Assembly (NCBI GenBank): GCA_002457605.1
Contig: NTJT01000005.1
Location: forward strand, 1-58,364
Length of the DNA stretch: 58,364 bases
From: Marine Group II euryarchaeote MED-G34
GTDB taxonomy: Archaea; Thermoplasmatota; Poseidoniia; Poseidoniales; Thalassarchaeaceae
Reading direction: 5' to 3'
Shown here: positions 15,421 through 24,000 of the stretch, piece after piece
Position numbering within the stretch: position 1 is the first letter of the stretch
Layout: each line of letters begins with the position of its first letter
Made by a program: the position numbers and the translations under genes
The notes under the pieces: generated by a model
Databases searched by the model: none
Seen by the model: the letters and a program-made list of their open reading frames with translations, nothing else
Told to the model about the DNA's origin: nothing

Positions 15421-17373
15421 ATGTCCGGACTGAGAAACACTCCGATGTTGATGATGGTCGCGCTGATGGTGCTAGCGCCACTGTCTGGATGCCTCTCATT
15501 CATCACCGGAGACGATTCGGTCGATGATGGATACACTTGGGTCGACCCTGTAATCGAGATTGAGGACGCCAATCACTCGCACAACGACTTGTTGGCCCAC
15601 AGACTGTATACTCCTAATGCCAATCTGATAGACTATCACAATCTCAACTGCGATGGCGAGGTCAAACCTCCTGCAGACTTGGATAACACGGCCGGTCGAC
15701 CTTGCTATCCAGAATGGAAGAACGTCGCGCCAACTCCCGGAGACAACTCGGAGATAGCCATCGAGGGCAACTTCCTCGAGGACTGCGAGATCTACGCTGA
15801 CGGTAGTGGCGGTTGCTACGCTTATGTCTCTAGTTACAATCAGTTTGAGATTCTCGACATCAGCAGCCCTAACAACATACAATTGCTCTCAACATACTAC
15901 GCAGAGATTGCCCGGATGATAGACATCAAAGTCACTCCCGACAACAACTGGGTGCTGGTGAACCATGAGCTTACCAACAGCGAGCTCGACCCAATACCTA
16001 ACGACGACGACGCCAATAGTGGGACGAATCGCCTCGACGTCATCTATGTAGGAGACAAAACCAGTCCAATCAAGGTCGCTGAGTGGAACAATCCTCCGGC
16101 CGGCTTCCACAATCAGGATGTACACGTCTATTGCGACTGGGATCCTGCCAATCCACTGTGGTCCGGAGAGGAGTGTCACCTATTCCTGTTCGGTGCTGAC
16201 CCCTATCCAGAAATGGTTGCAGGCGGAGGTCCTGTCAAAGGCACTCAGGTATTCTACGTCCCTCTTGGATTTGAATCATGGAATCCAACTTCTAATGACG
16301 AGCAGCAAAACTCGAGTCGTGAGATTCTCCGTTGGGGAGCCTATACTCCCGAAGGACAGACCACCTGCGGCGGCTCGGTTTTCAATCATGACCACGTCTT
16401 CTTCGTCCACCCTGTGACCAAGCAGAAACTTCTGATTGCATCTTACTGGGATGCTGGTCTGAGGATTGTGGACGTCACTGAACCACCGCAAGTGGCTGAC
16501 GCGATGGGTATTACTTGGCCACAGGAGATAGGTCGGTGGTTGGGGTGCTCATCTGATGACAGCGGATGGTACGGTCCTGACGGAGGAGGTCATGCCGACA
16601 TGTCCGCCGAAGAGTGGCTCGACGCTGGCCAGGGCAACGGCAACATCCACTATGCAATTCCGTTCAAGAATCTGGTCTGCGATGGTATCAGCGAATATGA
16701 TCCTATGTCAGAATGGCCTGCCAGCTGTGGAACCGGGCCCGAAGATGCGAGCTATGGTCAGAACTGGAGGCATTACACAATCATCGCCCCTGAGTACGGC
16801 TCCAACGACAATCATACAGGATACCTATGGACTATTGATACGACCGATCCGACCAAGCCGTTCCTCGTTTCCAAATGGAGGCTTCCGGGCCAAGGCATGC
16901 TTGCCAACGGTAGCAGCCATCCTCAGCACTACATCCCTGGCGGCTACATCTACAGCCCGCACAATGGTGACGTCGGTCTCAACGGTCACGCCTATTGGAC
17001 TCACTATCATGCAGGTGCTTGGGTAACTGATCATGGTCATTCATGGGACGAGTTGGTCTGGGAGAACGGCTACCCTGAGCCTGATCGAGGATACACGGCG
17101 ATAGTTGAACTCGCCCCCACTCATACAATCGGATACTACCTTCCTTCAGGGCCCGAATGGACTGACAACGCGAGTGAGTCGATGGGGTATGACATGGCCG
17201 ACTGCTGGGCATCATGTATGATACCGTTCGACTGGGGCCTCCAATACGATCCCCGGGGGTTCGTTCTAATCTCAGAGATGGTCAGTGGAATCTACGTCGT
17301 GCAGTTCGACGAGGACTACGACCCTCGCTACAACTACCCGGCCCTCTGGCAGGCCGAGGCGAGTGATGACTGA
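15421..17373 (+). CDS. LVIVD-repeat beta-propeller lipoprotein
   Basis: About 650 residues from the ATG at 15421. The signal peptide ends in a lipobox (LAPLSGC), so it is probably a lipid-anchored surface protein. Propeller repeats include FEILDISSPN and GLRIVDVTEPP. It shares motifs with the preceding gene: HNQDVH, NHDHVF, NIHYAIP, QHYIPGG with SPHNGD, and YHAGAWVTDHG. It also has several acidic calcium-like stretches (NDDDANSG) and paired cysteines. The two genes are paralogues that both retain the histidines, suggesting a conserved metal site. The next gene's ATG overlaps its stop by eight bases, so the run is an operon. Confidence 0.82.
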   Translation: MSGLRNTPMLMMVALMVLAPLSGCLSFITGDDSVDDGYTWVDPVIEIEDANHSHNDLLAHRLYTPNANLIDYHNLNCDGEVKPPADLDNTAGRPCYPEWKNVAPTPGDNSEIAIEGNFLEDCEIYADGSGGCYAYVSSYNQFEILDISSPNNIQLLSTYYAEIARMIDIKVTPDNNWVLVNHELTNSELDPIPNDDDANSGTNRLDVIYVGDKTSPIKVAEWNNPPAGFHNQDVHVYCDWDPANPLWSGEECHLFLFGADPYPEMVAGGGPVKGTQVFYVPLGFESWNPTSNDEQQNSSREILRWGAYTPEGQTTCGGSVFNHDHVFFVHPVTKQKLLIASYWDAGLRIVDVTEPPQVADAMGITWPQEIGRWLGCSSDDSGWYGPDGGGHADMSAEEWLDAGQGNGNIHYAIPFKNLVCDGISEYDPMSEWPASCGTGPEDASYGQNWRHYTIIAPEYGSNDNHTGYLWTIDTTDPTKPFLVSKWRLPGQGMLANGSSHPQHYIPGGYIYSPHNGDVGLNGHAYWTHYHAGAWVTDHGHSWDELVWENGYPEPDRGYTAIVELAPTHTIGYYLPSGPEWTDNASESMGYDMADCWASCMIPFDWGLQYDPRGFVLISEMVSGIYVVQFDEDYDPRYNYPALWQAEASDD

Positions 17374-17923
17374 GTTGATTCAGATGCGCGTGAAGGCGCT
17401 TGCCGCTATTCTCGTTCTGATTCTGATGATGCCAACCGCAGCAGCTCATGGGGCCGATACATTCTCGTTCATCATGCGAAACGAGTCGATCCAGCCAGAC
17501 ACTGCGCAAGTCATACAGAACGATACTATGATTTTCATCAACACAGCTGACTATGATCGAAGAGTGGCCATCGACAGCGATGGAGACGGTACGGAAGAGA
17601 TGGACTGCGTCGCTGGCCCCTCAAATTCATCATCCACTGAAGACGAGTGCCATCTATGGTTGGAGCCTGCCAACTGGAGCGAAGGAAGTTACGAGGTCAG
17701 AGTCTATTCGAATGGCAGCCTCTGGCAGAGCATCGACCTTACCATAATACTAGACAACCACACTGAGACCTTGCCCCCTGAAGGCTTTGTATTCGGACCG
17801 GATCCGGGTGAGCCTGAAGAGGATGATATGTCGAGCATGCTTCTGAGTGCCGCCGTGCTAATGGCTGGTGCCGCTGCGATTGTTTGGGTTATTCGTAATG
17901 TGAAGGAGGATGAGGAAGAGTGA
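17366..17923 (+). CDS. Exported cupredoxin-like membrane-anchored protein with N-terminal His
   Basis: 185 residues. The signal peptide runs to PTAAA, after which the mature chain would begin HGADTFSF. A beta-rich domain follows with VIQNDTMIFINTADYDRRV, the calcium-like DSDGDGTEEMDC, a second cysteine (DECHLW) and strand-rich SYEVRVYSNGSLW. A C-terminal membrane helix and acidic tail end the protein. It has the same order of elements as the product of 12949-13527, so I treat the two as paralogues. The start overlaps the preceding propeller gene; its own stop overlaps the GTG of the first Sco gene. The context (propellers, Sco) suggests copper binding or delivery, but this is inference. Confidence 0.75.
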   Translation: MTELIQMRVKALAAILVLILMMPTAAAHGADTFSFIMRNESIQPDTAQVIQNDTMIFINTADYDRRVAIDSDGDGTEEMDCVAGPSNSSSTEDECHLWLEPANWSEGSYEVRVYSNGSLWQSIDLTIILDNHTETLPPEGFVFGPDPGEPEEDDMSSMLLSAAVLMAGAAAIVWVIRNVKEDEEE

Positions 17924-18651
17924 GCCGAGTCCTAGCTATTCTGATGACCGCCAGTGTCGTTCTGGCAGGATGCCTTGGAAATGCTGAGTCTGACGTGTTC
18001 TACGGCGAGGACATCAACCCACCGATGCATGTCGATGACTTTGTGTTGATGGACGAGAATGGTGACAACTACTCGCTGTCTCAATTGCAAGGTAAAGTGA
18101 TTGTAGTCGCCTTCCTGTTCACACGCTGCCCCGACATCTGTCCCATCGTCAGTGCCAATCTCGACTTCATCTCCGAGCAGCTCGGTGACAGTTACGGCTC
18201 TGAGGTCGCAATCTTATCGATTACTGTGGACCCTTGGACTGACAACTCCTCGGTTCTAGCGAACTATGCCGAGCAGAGGGGATTGGACTGGCCTCATCTT
18301 ACAACTTCCAATGCCAGCGATATCTCCGATTTAACTGAGGTCTGGTCTAACTTCGATGTCGGCCTAGAGACTTATGCCTCAGACGAGGACTCCGATGGAG
18401 TGGCAGATGGCTTCGATATCTGCTCTGGTACTCCTGAGGGAGAGCCAGTAGATGACAACGGTTGCGGCCTAGAGACTCAGCAGTCCAATGGTGATGTCAA
18501 GATAATGCACCATCCGCTTAACTACTGGGTAGATCACACGACCGGGACTATCATCGTGGACAAGCAGATGCGTCAGAGGGTCTGGTGGGGCGACACTGAC
18601 TGGAATGCGGAGATGGTCCTCGAAGACATCTACATGTTGCTGGAGGAATGA
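17920..18651 (+). CDS. Sco1/SenC-family lipoprotein with calcium-loop insert
   Basis: Thioredoxin-fold copper chaperone family. The lipobox LAGC is at residue 18, the CxxxC motif RCPDICP gives C70 and C74, and the third copper ligand expected in the family is His206 in YWVDHTTG. Between the core and that His is an insert with a DEDSDGVADGFDIC thrombospondin-3-like loop and paired cysteines, so the protein is slightly longer than usual. Known Sco proteins load copper into the CuA site of cytochrome oxidase, and some sit with other copper enzymes. Here it lies in an overlapping gene run with propellers and cupredoxin-like genes, so those may be its clients. Confidence 0.92.
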   Translation: MSRVLAILMTASVVLAGCLGNAESDVFYGEDINPPMHVDDFVLMDENGDNYSLSQLQGKVIVVAFLFTRCPDICPIVSANLDFISEQLGDSYGSEVAILSITVDPWTDNSSVLANYAEQRGLDWPHLTTSNASDISDLTEVWSNFDVGLETYASDEDSDGVADGFDICSGTPEGEPVDDNGCGLETQQSNGDVKIMHHPLNYWVDHTTGTIIVDKQMRQRVWWGDTDWNAEMVLEDIYMLLEE

Positions 18652-19739
18652 GGATGCGCGAGGAAACGGTCGCCCTCCTACTTGCGTTTATCCTGCTCCT
18701 ACCGGGATGTGTTGCATCTGAGGACGAAGTGGATTTATTCGGGGTCGAGTATAGGGAACCTCCTGAAGCGCCCGACTTTACTCTCTTTGATCAGGATGGA
18801 GAGTTGTTCACACTCTCCGAATACGAAGGTAAAGTCGTAGTCGTTGCATTCGTCTACACCTCTTGCCCCGATATATGCCTAGTCATTTCAGCCAACCTAG
18901 ACTACATCGACCAAAACCTCGATGGTTATTCCGATGAAGTCGTAATTATCTCAGTCACAATAGATCCAGCTCGAGACACAATCAACCATCTCGCTGAGTG
19001 GACCGATCTGATGGGCTACGATTGGCATCACCTGACTGGACCTACATCCACCCTCCAAGATACTTACAGATTATGGAATGTGATAGTGGATAACGAGCAC
19101 ATAAACGCCAGTCAGCCGCCCGAGGATGAGTCAAACCGAATTGCAGTTCTATACCCCGACAATTCAACATTCCACCATGACGAAAACGGAGTGGGGCTGA
19201 GCGGGAGTGATTTCGCAATGCGGGTTTTCAACGAGTCTAACATCAGTTATGACATGGCTGAAGGAATTATCGGGGACTGGCAATCAGATGGCGAATGGTC
19301 GTGGGTTCTGCACGCATGGGATGTAGAGAACGAATCTTGGACAGTGACCCAAGAGAGTGTCTCATCCATTATCCTCAGTACTGGCACTCACCTTGCTTGG
19401 GCTGCCAGTAACGCTGATCTTGACAACCTTCCTCCAGGCGTGGACTGCGATGGTCGTGGCTGGGTAATGGGCTCCGGAGGCGGGGCTCACTGCATGTGTG
19501 ATGACGGCTATGAGAGGCCGGAAGGAGATTGGTTATCTTGCATAGCCGAGGGCACGGGCAGTAGTGATAGTGACGACGAGGTAGATCCACACGAGGAGTC
19601 CTTGGGAGAATACGAGGTTGGCCACTCGACGGTGACCTTTATCCTCGACAAACAGTTGCGAAAGCGTGTCGCCTACTCAGGAATTTACTGGGAGGCGGAT
19701 GAGTTCATTCACGATCTGAAAGCACTGGCGGACGAGTAA
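18648..19739 (+). CDS. Sco1/SenC-family lipoprotein with long EGF-like insertion
   Basis: Second Sco paralogue, overlapping the first (ATGA). Lipobox LLPGC at residue 21; CxxxC in TSCPDICLV (C73, C77); distal His326 in EVGHSTVTF. At 363 residues it is far longer than the ~200 of ordinary Sco proteins. About 180 residues are inserted between the thioredoxin core and the distal His. The insert includes a Trp-rich region and four cysteines arranged like part of an EGF module (GAHCMCDDGYERP ... LSC). All copper ligands are kept. It is the last gene of the run; an AT-rich stretch (TGTATTTTAATC) follows and may end transcription. Confidence 0.9.
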   Translation: MRMREETVALLLAFILLLPGCVASEDEVDLFGVEYREPPEAPDFTLFDQDGELFTLSEYEGKVVVVAFVYTSCPDICLVISANLDYIDQNLDGYSDEVVIISVTIDPARDTINHLAEWTDLMGYDWHHLTGPTSTLQDTYRLWNVIVDNEHINASQPPEDESNRIAVLYPDNSTFHHDENGVGLSGSDFAMRVFNESNISYDMAEGIIGDWQSDGEWSWVLHAWDVENESWTVTQESVSSIILSTGTHLAWAASNADLDNLPPGVDCDGRGWVMGSGGGAHCMCDDGYERPEGDWLSCIAEGTGSSDSDDEVDPHEESLGEYEVGHSTVTFILDKQLRKRVAYSGIYWEADEFIHDLKALADE

Positions 19740-19817
19740 GAAATGGCTGTATTTTAATCATAGAAACTGCTAACTGACAGCAAGTAACGATTCTTGACGA
19801 GCGCGATAACCCACGTC

Positions 19818-19828
19818 TTTGATATACC
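19818..19828 (+). promoter_or_regulatory. TATA-like element
   Basis: TTTGATATACC is centred about 26 bases before the ATG at 19849, which fits an archaeal TATA box driving a leaderless transcript. Confidence 0.5.
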
Positions 19829-19848
19829 ATAGATTCTGTATTTTAGGC

Positions 19849-20628
19849 ATGGCAGATGAGGATGGGGTGCCTCGCTCATTGTTCCTCGCGGGACTGATGA
19901 TTACCAGCGTGATGGTTGGAGTGCTGTTCTTTGATATCCAAAAAGAGGGTGAGAACTTAGCTCCAGTGATTGAAGGAGATATCCCGACCAACATCCTCAT
20001 CGGCAGCATCGATTCACTGAGTCTGAACATCACAGACGAGATGATGAACGAATTGACTTTGTCCGTTTCTCTCAGCGGTAACGAGATTCAGCATCAGATG
20101 GATGCTGATGGCATTCTAATCATCGACATCTCCCAACTTGGAATCGGGAGCCATGTAGTCAAGATAGTGGCCACTGACAGCATCGGCCAAGAATCAAAGT
20201 GGTCAGCCGCATTCATGATTGAATACCCTGATGAGGGGTACACGGTAATCGTAGTCAGCAGCAACGAGATAACTGTCGAGCGAGGGAACAGTACCACGGC
20301 CTCAGGAGTCTTAGTCCACCAGAGTATGAATACCTGCAATCTAGAGTGGTCTGACGGCGACATAGACGAGTTCAGCCTCAACCTGCCATACGACGAGGAG
20401 GGCAGGTTCGATCTAGGGTTCTCAAACATCCAAGAGAACTTGACCATCACGGTCAGGGGGACCTGCGGTACCTGGGTCGACTCAAGTGAAACTGAAGTAT
20501 TCAACATCACAGTCACTGAGCCAGCGGCAGAACCAGAGCCTACTCGCGGATGCACCGACTCGGAGGCCAACAACTACGACGAGGCCGCTGAGGAAGACGA
20601 TGGTTCATGCGAGTATGACGAACAGTAA
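19849..20628 (+). CDS. Membrane-anchored extracellular protein with GCTD cysteine motif
   Basis: 259 residues from the ATG at 19849, chosen over 19819 because the TATA-like block lies just upstream. Residues ~10-28 are a membrane anchor (LFLAGLMITSVMVGVLFF). Two beta-sandwich-like domains follow (SLNITDEMMNELTLSVSLSG; YTVIVVSSNEITVERGNSTT). After a Pro/Glu linker the C-terminus has a GCTDxxAxNYxxxAxxDDGSCxY motif. That motif is seen in many marine surface proteins, often of Bacteroidetes, and probably forms a small disulfide-bonded, calcium-binding unit. It lies downstream of the Sco genes but has its own promoter. Function unknown. Confidence 0.75.
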   Translation: MADEDGVPRSLFLAGLMITSVMVGVLFFDIQKEGENLAPVIEGDIPTNILIGSIDSLSLNITDEMMNELTLSVSLSGNEIQHQMDADGILIIDISQLGIGSHVVKIVATDSIGQESKWSAAFMIEYPDEGYTVIVVSSNEITVERGNSTTASGVLVHQSMNTCNLEWSDGDIDEFSLNLPYDEEGRFDLGFSNIQENLTITVRGTCGTWVDSSETEVFNITVTEPAAEPEPTRGCTDSEANNYDEAAEEDDGSCEYDEQ

Positions 20629-20634
20629 TTGTGA

Positions 20635-22125
20635 TTAGAGGATTGGCATCCGTCGAAGTCGCTCTAGATCGGGTTGGTACAACTCGCGGATATCATCCAA
20701 CTCCAGAATGAGCATCGCTAAGCGCTCTAGTCCTAGACCCCAAGCACAAACAGGCCACTCAGTTCCGAGTGGTTCTGTAACTTCGGGTCGGAATATACCG
20801 GAGCCACCGAGTTCGAGCCATTCCCCTCTCCACATAACGTCTACCTCAACACTTGGCTCAGTGTAAGGGAAGTAGGCAGGGCGTACCCTGACGTCTGGGA
20901 AACCCATCTTGGAGTAGAATGTCTTGAGCGTCGAAATTAGCATCGGCAGGTTGGCCTCGGACTCGTGGATTATACCTTCAATCTGGTAGAACTCAGGAAG
21001 ATGAGTTCGATCTATCGACTCTTGGCGGAACACCCTACCGATTCCAAATACTCGGCATGGTTCGTGCGGGTTCTCGGCGATGTGACGGACGGTGTTGACC
21101 GTAGTATGGGTCCTGAGAAGGGCCTTCTTCGCCTCCTCCTGATTGAAGGGAGTCCCCCAGCCCCTGCTGCCGGTGTCGTGCCCATGCTCGTGCACTCTGG
21201 CCCACAAATCGAGGTACTCCTGTTCGACCTCGACCTGCTTTGGCTCGGAGAGGTAGAAGGTGTCCTGCATGGTTCGAGCTGGATGGGACTGAGGGATGAA
21301 CAGTGAATCCATGTTCCAGCCTGCCGACTGGACGAAGTCACCCTCGATCTCGGAGAATCCCATCTCGAGGAAGACCGAGCGAATCATCTCGATTAGTGCC
21401 TGCATAGGATGAGGTCTGCCTCCAGCGGGAGTAGGAGTGGGGGCGTTGACATCGAACGGCTTGAATCTTGCATCCCTCCAGTCATCTCCTTGGAGCAATT
21501 CGGGAGTTACATCTCCAATCAAATCGACTTCTTCAAGCATTGATGCATCGACCGAAGATCCTGCTTCAGTGAGGGCCCAATTCCGTGAAACACGCTCCTC
21601 CACTACAATCAGACCCTTACGGGATGAGAAGTGACTCACCATGTCGGCATCCAGTGTGGACTGCTTGAGAGGACCGGCCGATAGAGATTCGATGAATGCG
21701 GACCTCTGCTCGATGACAGAACTCACCGAGCCCTCGTCCTCAGCCACCATGGAGCCTGCCTCGAGCCTGACTCCCAAGGCCTTGAGCAATCCGACTCCCG
21801 GGCCGGCCTCGTGCCGCTCGAACTCAGATGACAGTGCAGCCATCGTCCTGTCGTTTGGCTGCTGCTCGCTAATCCATCCCCACAGACGGGCCTCAAGCAA
21901 CCCTACAGATACGGCCGAGGAACCCTCTTCACCTAGTGAGACAGAGTTGACTCTTTCCTCAAAGACCTCGACTAGTCCGGCTTCTGTGAGGCCTGCTCCA
22001 GCTCCGGCTACGTGGACCTGATCATCCCAGCCCGTCGCCGACAGCAGTTGTTCTAGCGACCACGAATGGTCAGGTTTTGACAGCATCACACGCAGCATCC
22101 GGCGCTCGTTATTGCCTAGATCCAT
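20635..22125 (-). CDS. pheS: Phenylalanyl-tRNA synthetase alpha subunit
   Basis: Catalytic subunit that charges tRNA-Phe. The N-terminal ~200 residues are winged-helix-like, as in archaeal/eukaryotic PheS. The class II core is clear: motif 2 around RVFGIGRVFRQESIDRTHLP, the HPARTMQDTFYL and RTHTTVNTVRHI segments, and motif 3 CAWGLGLERLAM near the C-terminus. I use the ATG at 22125 because GAGGTA lies just ahead of it; an upstream ATG at 22158 lacks this. At about 496 residues the length is normal for archaea. The beta subunit gene pheT is not adjacent. Confidence 0.95.
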   Translation of the reverse strand: MDLGNNERRMLRVMLSKPDHSWSLEQLLSATGWDDQVHVAGAGAGLTEAGLVEVFEERVNSVSLGEEGSSAVSVGLLEARLWGWISEQQPNDRTMAALSSEFERHEAGPGVGLLKALGVRLEAGSMVAEDEGSVSSVIEQRSAFIESLSAGPLKQSTLDADMVSHFSSRKGLIVVEERVSRNWALTEAGSSVDASMLEEVDLIGDVTPELLQGDDWRDARFKPFDVNAPTPTPAGGRPHPMQALIEMIRSVFLEMGFSEIEGDFVQSAGWNMDSLFIPQSHPARTMQDTFYLSEPKQVEVEQEYLDLWARVHEHGHDTGSRGWGTPFNQEEAKKALLRTHTTVNTVRHIAENPHEPCRVFGIGRVFRQESIDRTHLPEFYQIEGIIHESEANLPMLISTLKTFYSKMGFPDVRVRPAYFPYTEPSVEVDVMWRGEWLELGGSGIFRPEVTEPLGTEWPVCAWGLGLERLAMLILELDDIRELYQPDLERLRRMPIL

Positions 22126-22178
22126 CGTACTACCTCGGACCTTGACGAATTGAGCCATCCACTTGATGCTTGCCGATG

Positions 22179-22198
22179 CGCCGCCCTAAGGGGCGGCG
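22179..22198 (-). other. Perfect 8-bp GC hairpin after the zinc-ribbon gene
   Basis: CGCCGCCC and GGGCGGCG flank a TAAG loop, directly after the stop codon of the upstream minus-strand gene and before pheS. It may separate the two transcripts, though no T-run follows. Confidence 0.45.
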
Positions 22199-22199
22199 G

Positions 22200-22607
22200 T
22201 TACTCCTCCTCAGACTCCCAGAGGAGAGTCGAACATGAGTTGCAAGAGTGGGCCTTCGGCTTTGGTCCATCGACCCAATCGAGATTACCACACCTCCCAC
22301 ATAGAACAGAGGTCCTGATTGGTGGCTCCAAAGTAGTATCAATCCGGTACATCACCCGACCAGCATCTGGCATCTTGGTGGAATCGGGCTCCCATGCGGC
22401 GACCTTCTCGGGATCTGCATTCTCCTCAATAGCCATCCCTAGCCCGACGACCAAGAGCACGATTCCAGCAATTGCAAGTGGGGCGGCTATGGCTAGGGCA
22501 AAAGCGGAGACGCCTGATGTTAGAATGATGCCGCTGCCGAGTGCAATGCATACCCACGCAGCGAGGACCGTGTTGGTCCTGAGGTTGCTCTCAGGCGCTA
22601 ACTGCAC
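22200..22607 (-). CDS. Membrane protein with C-terminal zinc ribbon
   Basis: 135 residues from a GTG start. Two hydrophobic helices lie in the first ~60 residues (VLAAWVCIALGSGIILTSG and LAIAAPLAIAGIVLLVVGLG). The C-terminus is a four-cysteine zinc ribbon, LCGRCGN ... HSCNSCSTLL, probably cytoplasmic. No family is recognised. It lies just upstream of pheS, separated by a GC hairpin, and next to tRNA-Thr on the opposite strand. Confidence 0.75.
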   Translation of the reverse strand: MQLAPESNLRTNTVLAAWVCIALGSGIILTSGVSAFALAIAAPLAIAGIVLLVVGLGMAIEENADPEKVAAWEPDSTKMPDAGRVMYRIDTTLEPPIRTSVLCGRCGNLDWVDGPKPKAHSCNSCSTLLWESEEE

Positions 22608-22703
22608 GGGCCTTCGAGAGGTCCCGGGTGCATGAAGATGGCCCTGAGACCATCGGTTCTAGGATGTAGGGTTCAAGAGTCTGAGTCTGTCGTCTTGGAG
22701 CGC

Positions 22704-22780
22704 GCCTCAGTAGCTCAGCCCGGTAGAGCATCTGATTTGTAATCAGACGGTCGGGGGTTCGACTCCCTCCTGGGGCTCCA
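22704..22780 (+). tRNA. tRNA-Thr(TGT)
   Basis: Acceptor GCCTCAG pairs with CTGGGGC (one G-U). The anticodon stem TCTGA/TCAGA closes TTTGTAA (anticodon TGT). T-loop TTCGACT, discriminator T and an encoded CCA are present. No intron. Confidence 0.96.
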
Positions 22781-22828
22781 AAATTCCACTGTGAAAGGTC
22801 AAAGGGCGAGTCGCCCCGGGAGGCTGAC

Positions 22829-23680
22829 ATGAGTGCACTGATAGTAGACGGTAAGGCGCTTGCACTCAGTCTCGAGAAGGAGTTGCGCGAGCGAGTAGAG
22901 ACTCTCAAGGAGAAGGGGGTGTCCCCTCATCTTGCAGTGGTAATCGCCGGGGATGATCCGGCCAGTCATGTCTATGTCCGCAACAAGCAGCGAGCCTGTG
23001 AGAGGTGTAGTATCCTGAGTAGCCGTATTGACCTACCTTCCAACACTACACTAGAAGATATTCTCGAAGTGGTCGCAGAACTGAATGCCGATTCATCGGT
23101 GCACGGGATTCTAGTTCAGAGTCCGGCTCCCGAAGGAGTTGACGAACTCGTCATCGCATCAGCTATTTCGCCAAAGAAAGATGTCGATGGATTCCACCCC
23201 GCTAACCTCGGCAAACTGGTGCAGGGCGATACCAGTGGGCTGCTACCTTGTACTCCCTCTGGTGTGCTGATGATGCTCGAGAAGAAAAGTACTGGGCTCA
23301 GTGGTGCGAAAGCGGTCGTGCTCGGGCGCTCGAGGATAGTAGGTATGCCGATGGCACTGATGTTGGCTCAACGAGGAGTGGATGCAACAGTGACCATTGC
23401 GCATTCACGAACCGAGGATGCAGTGGCGCTGTGTCGCGAAGCTGACATCGTGGTGGCAGCAATCGGCAGACCTCACACTGTGAAAGCTGATTGGATTAAG
23501 CCCGGAGCCTTCGTAGTCGATGTCGGCATTTCGAGGACAGGTGACGGTGGACTAGCCGGAGATGTAGATCCTGGAGTTGAGGAAGTCGCTGGTTGGTTGA
23601 CCCCGGTCCCGGGGGGTGTCGGACCCATGACCATAGCCATGCTGATGGCCAACACAGTGAGTGCAGCCGAGTCCCTTTAG
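22829..23680 (+). CDS. folD: Methylene-THF dehydrogenase / methenyl-THF cyclohydrolase FolD
   Basis: Bifunctional enzyme that interconverts methylene-, methenyl- and formyl-THF with NAD(P). The catalytic segment VYVRNKQRAC carries Tyr49 and Lys53. QSPAPEGVDE, KKDVDGFHPANLG and the nucleotide-binding VLGRSRIVGMP are family hallmarks, and PGGVGPMTIAML is near the C-terminus. At 283 residues it is normal in length. A GGGAGG ribosome-binding site precedes the ATG. It would use the methylene-THF made by the glycine cleavage genes of this window to supply formyl-THF for purines. Its 3' end overlaps the convergent sufT-like gene by four bases. Confidence 0.96.
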   Translation: MSALIVDGKALALSLEKELRERVETLKEKGVSPHLAVVIAGDDPASHVYVRNKQRACERCSILSSRIDLPSNTTLEDILEVVAELNADSSVHGILVQSPAPEGVDELVIASAISPKKDVDGFHPANLGKLVQGDTSGLLPCTPSGVLMMLEKKSTGLSGAKAVVLGRSRIVGMPMALMLAQRGVDATVTIAHSRTEDAVALCREADIVVAAIGRPHTVKADWIKPGAFVVDVGISRTGDGGLAGDVDPGVEEVAGWLTPVPGGVGPMTIAMLMANTVSAAESL

Positions 23681-23991
23681 AACACGCCTAAATCAAATCT
23701 CGCGTCTTCAGTTGCGTGAATTCGAGGGTCCCAGGGCGGAGAGAATGTGAGATTCACATGGACACTGTCCACTCCTTCAGTAGATAGTGCTGAGCGATGC
23801 ACTGCGGCCATAATCTCAGGTGCAACTGGACAACCTGGACTAGTCAAGGTCATGTCAATCTCTGCGTGTACTCCCTCGTCTCCCTCCTCTATTCTGATGG
23901 CGTAGATTAGCCCCAGCTCGATGACTGACATCTTCATCTCAGGATCTTGTACCTCTCCTAGTGAATCAGTGATATCGGACTCTTCTACCAT
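23677..23991 (-). CDS. sufT: MIP18/DUF59 family Fe-S assembly protein (SufT-like)
   Basis: 104 residues. The family signature is visible as EVQDPEMKMSVIELGLIYAI near the start and MTLTSPGCPVAP mid-protein with its conserved Cys, then VNLTFSPPWDP. Members help mature iron-sulfur proteins. It follows sufS and sufE in the same direction with very short gaps, so the three form a sulfur-mobilisation operon. No SufB/C/D genes are in this window. Confidence 0.9.
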   Translation of the reverse strand: MVEESDITDSLGEVQDPEMKMSVIELGLIYAIRIEEGDEGVHAEIDMTLTSPGCPVAPEIMAAVHRSALSTEGVDSVHVNLTFSPPWDPRIHATEDARFDLGVF

Positions 23992-24000
23992 GGTGATGCC

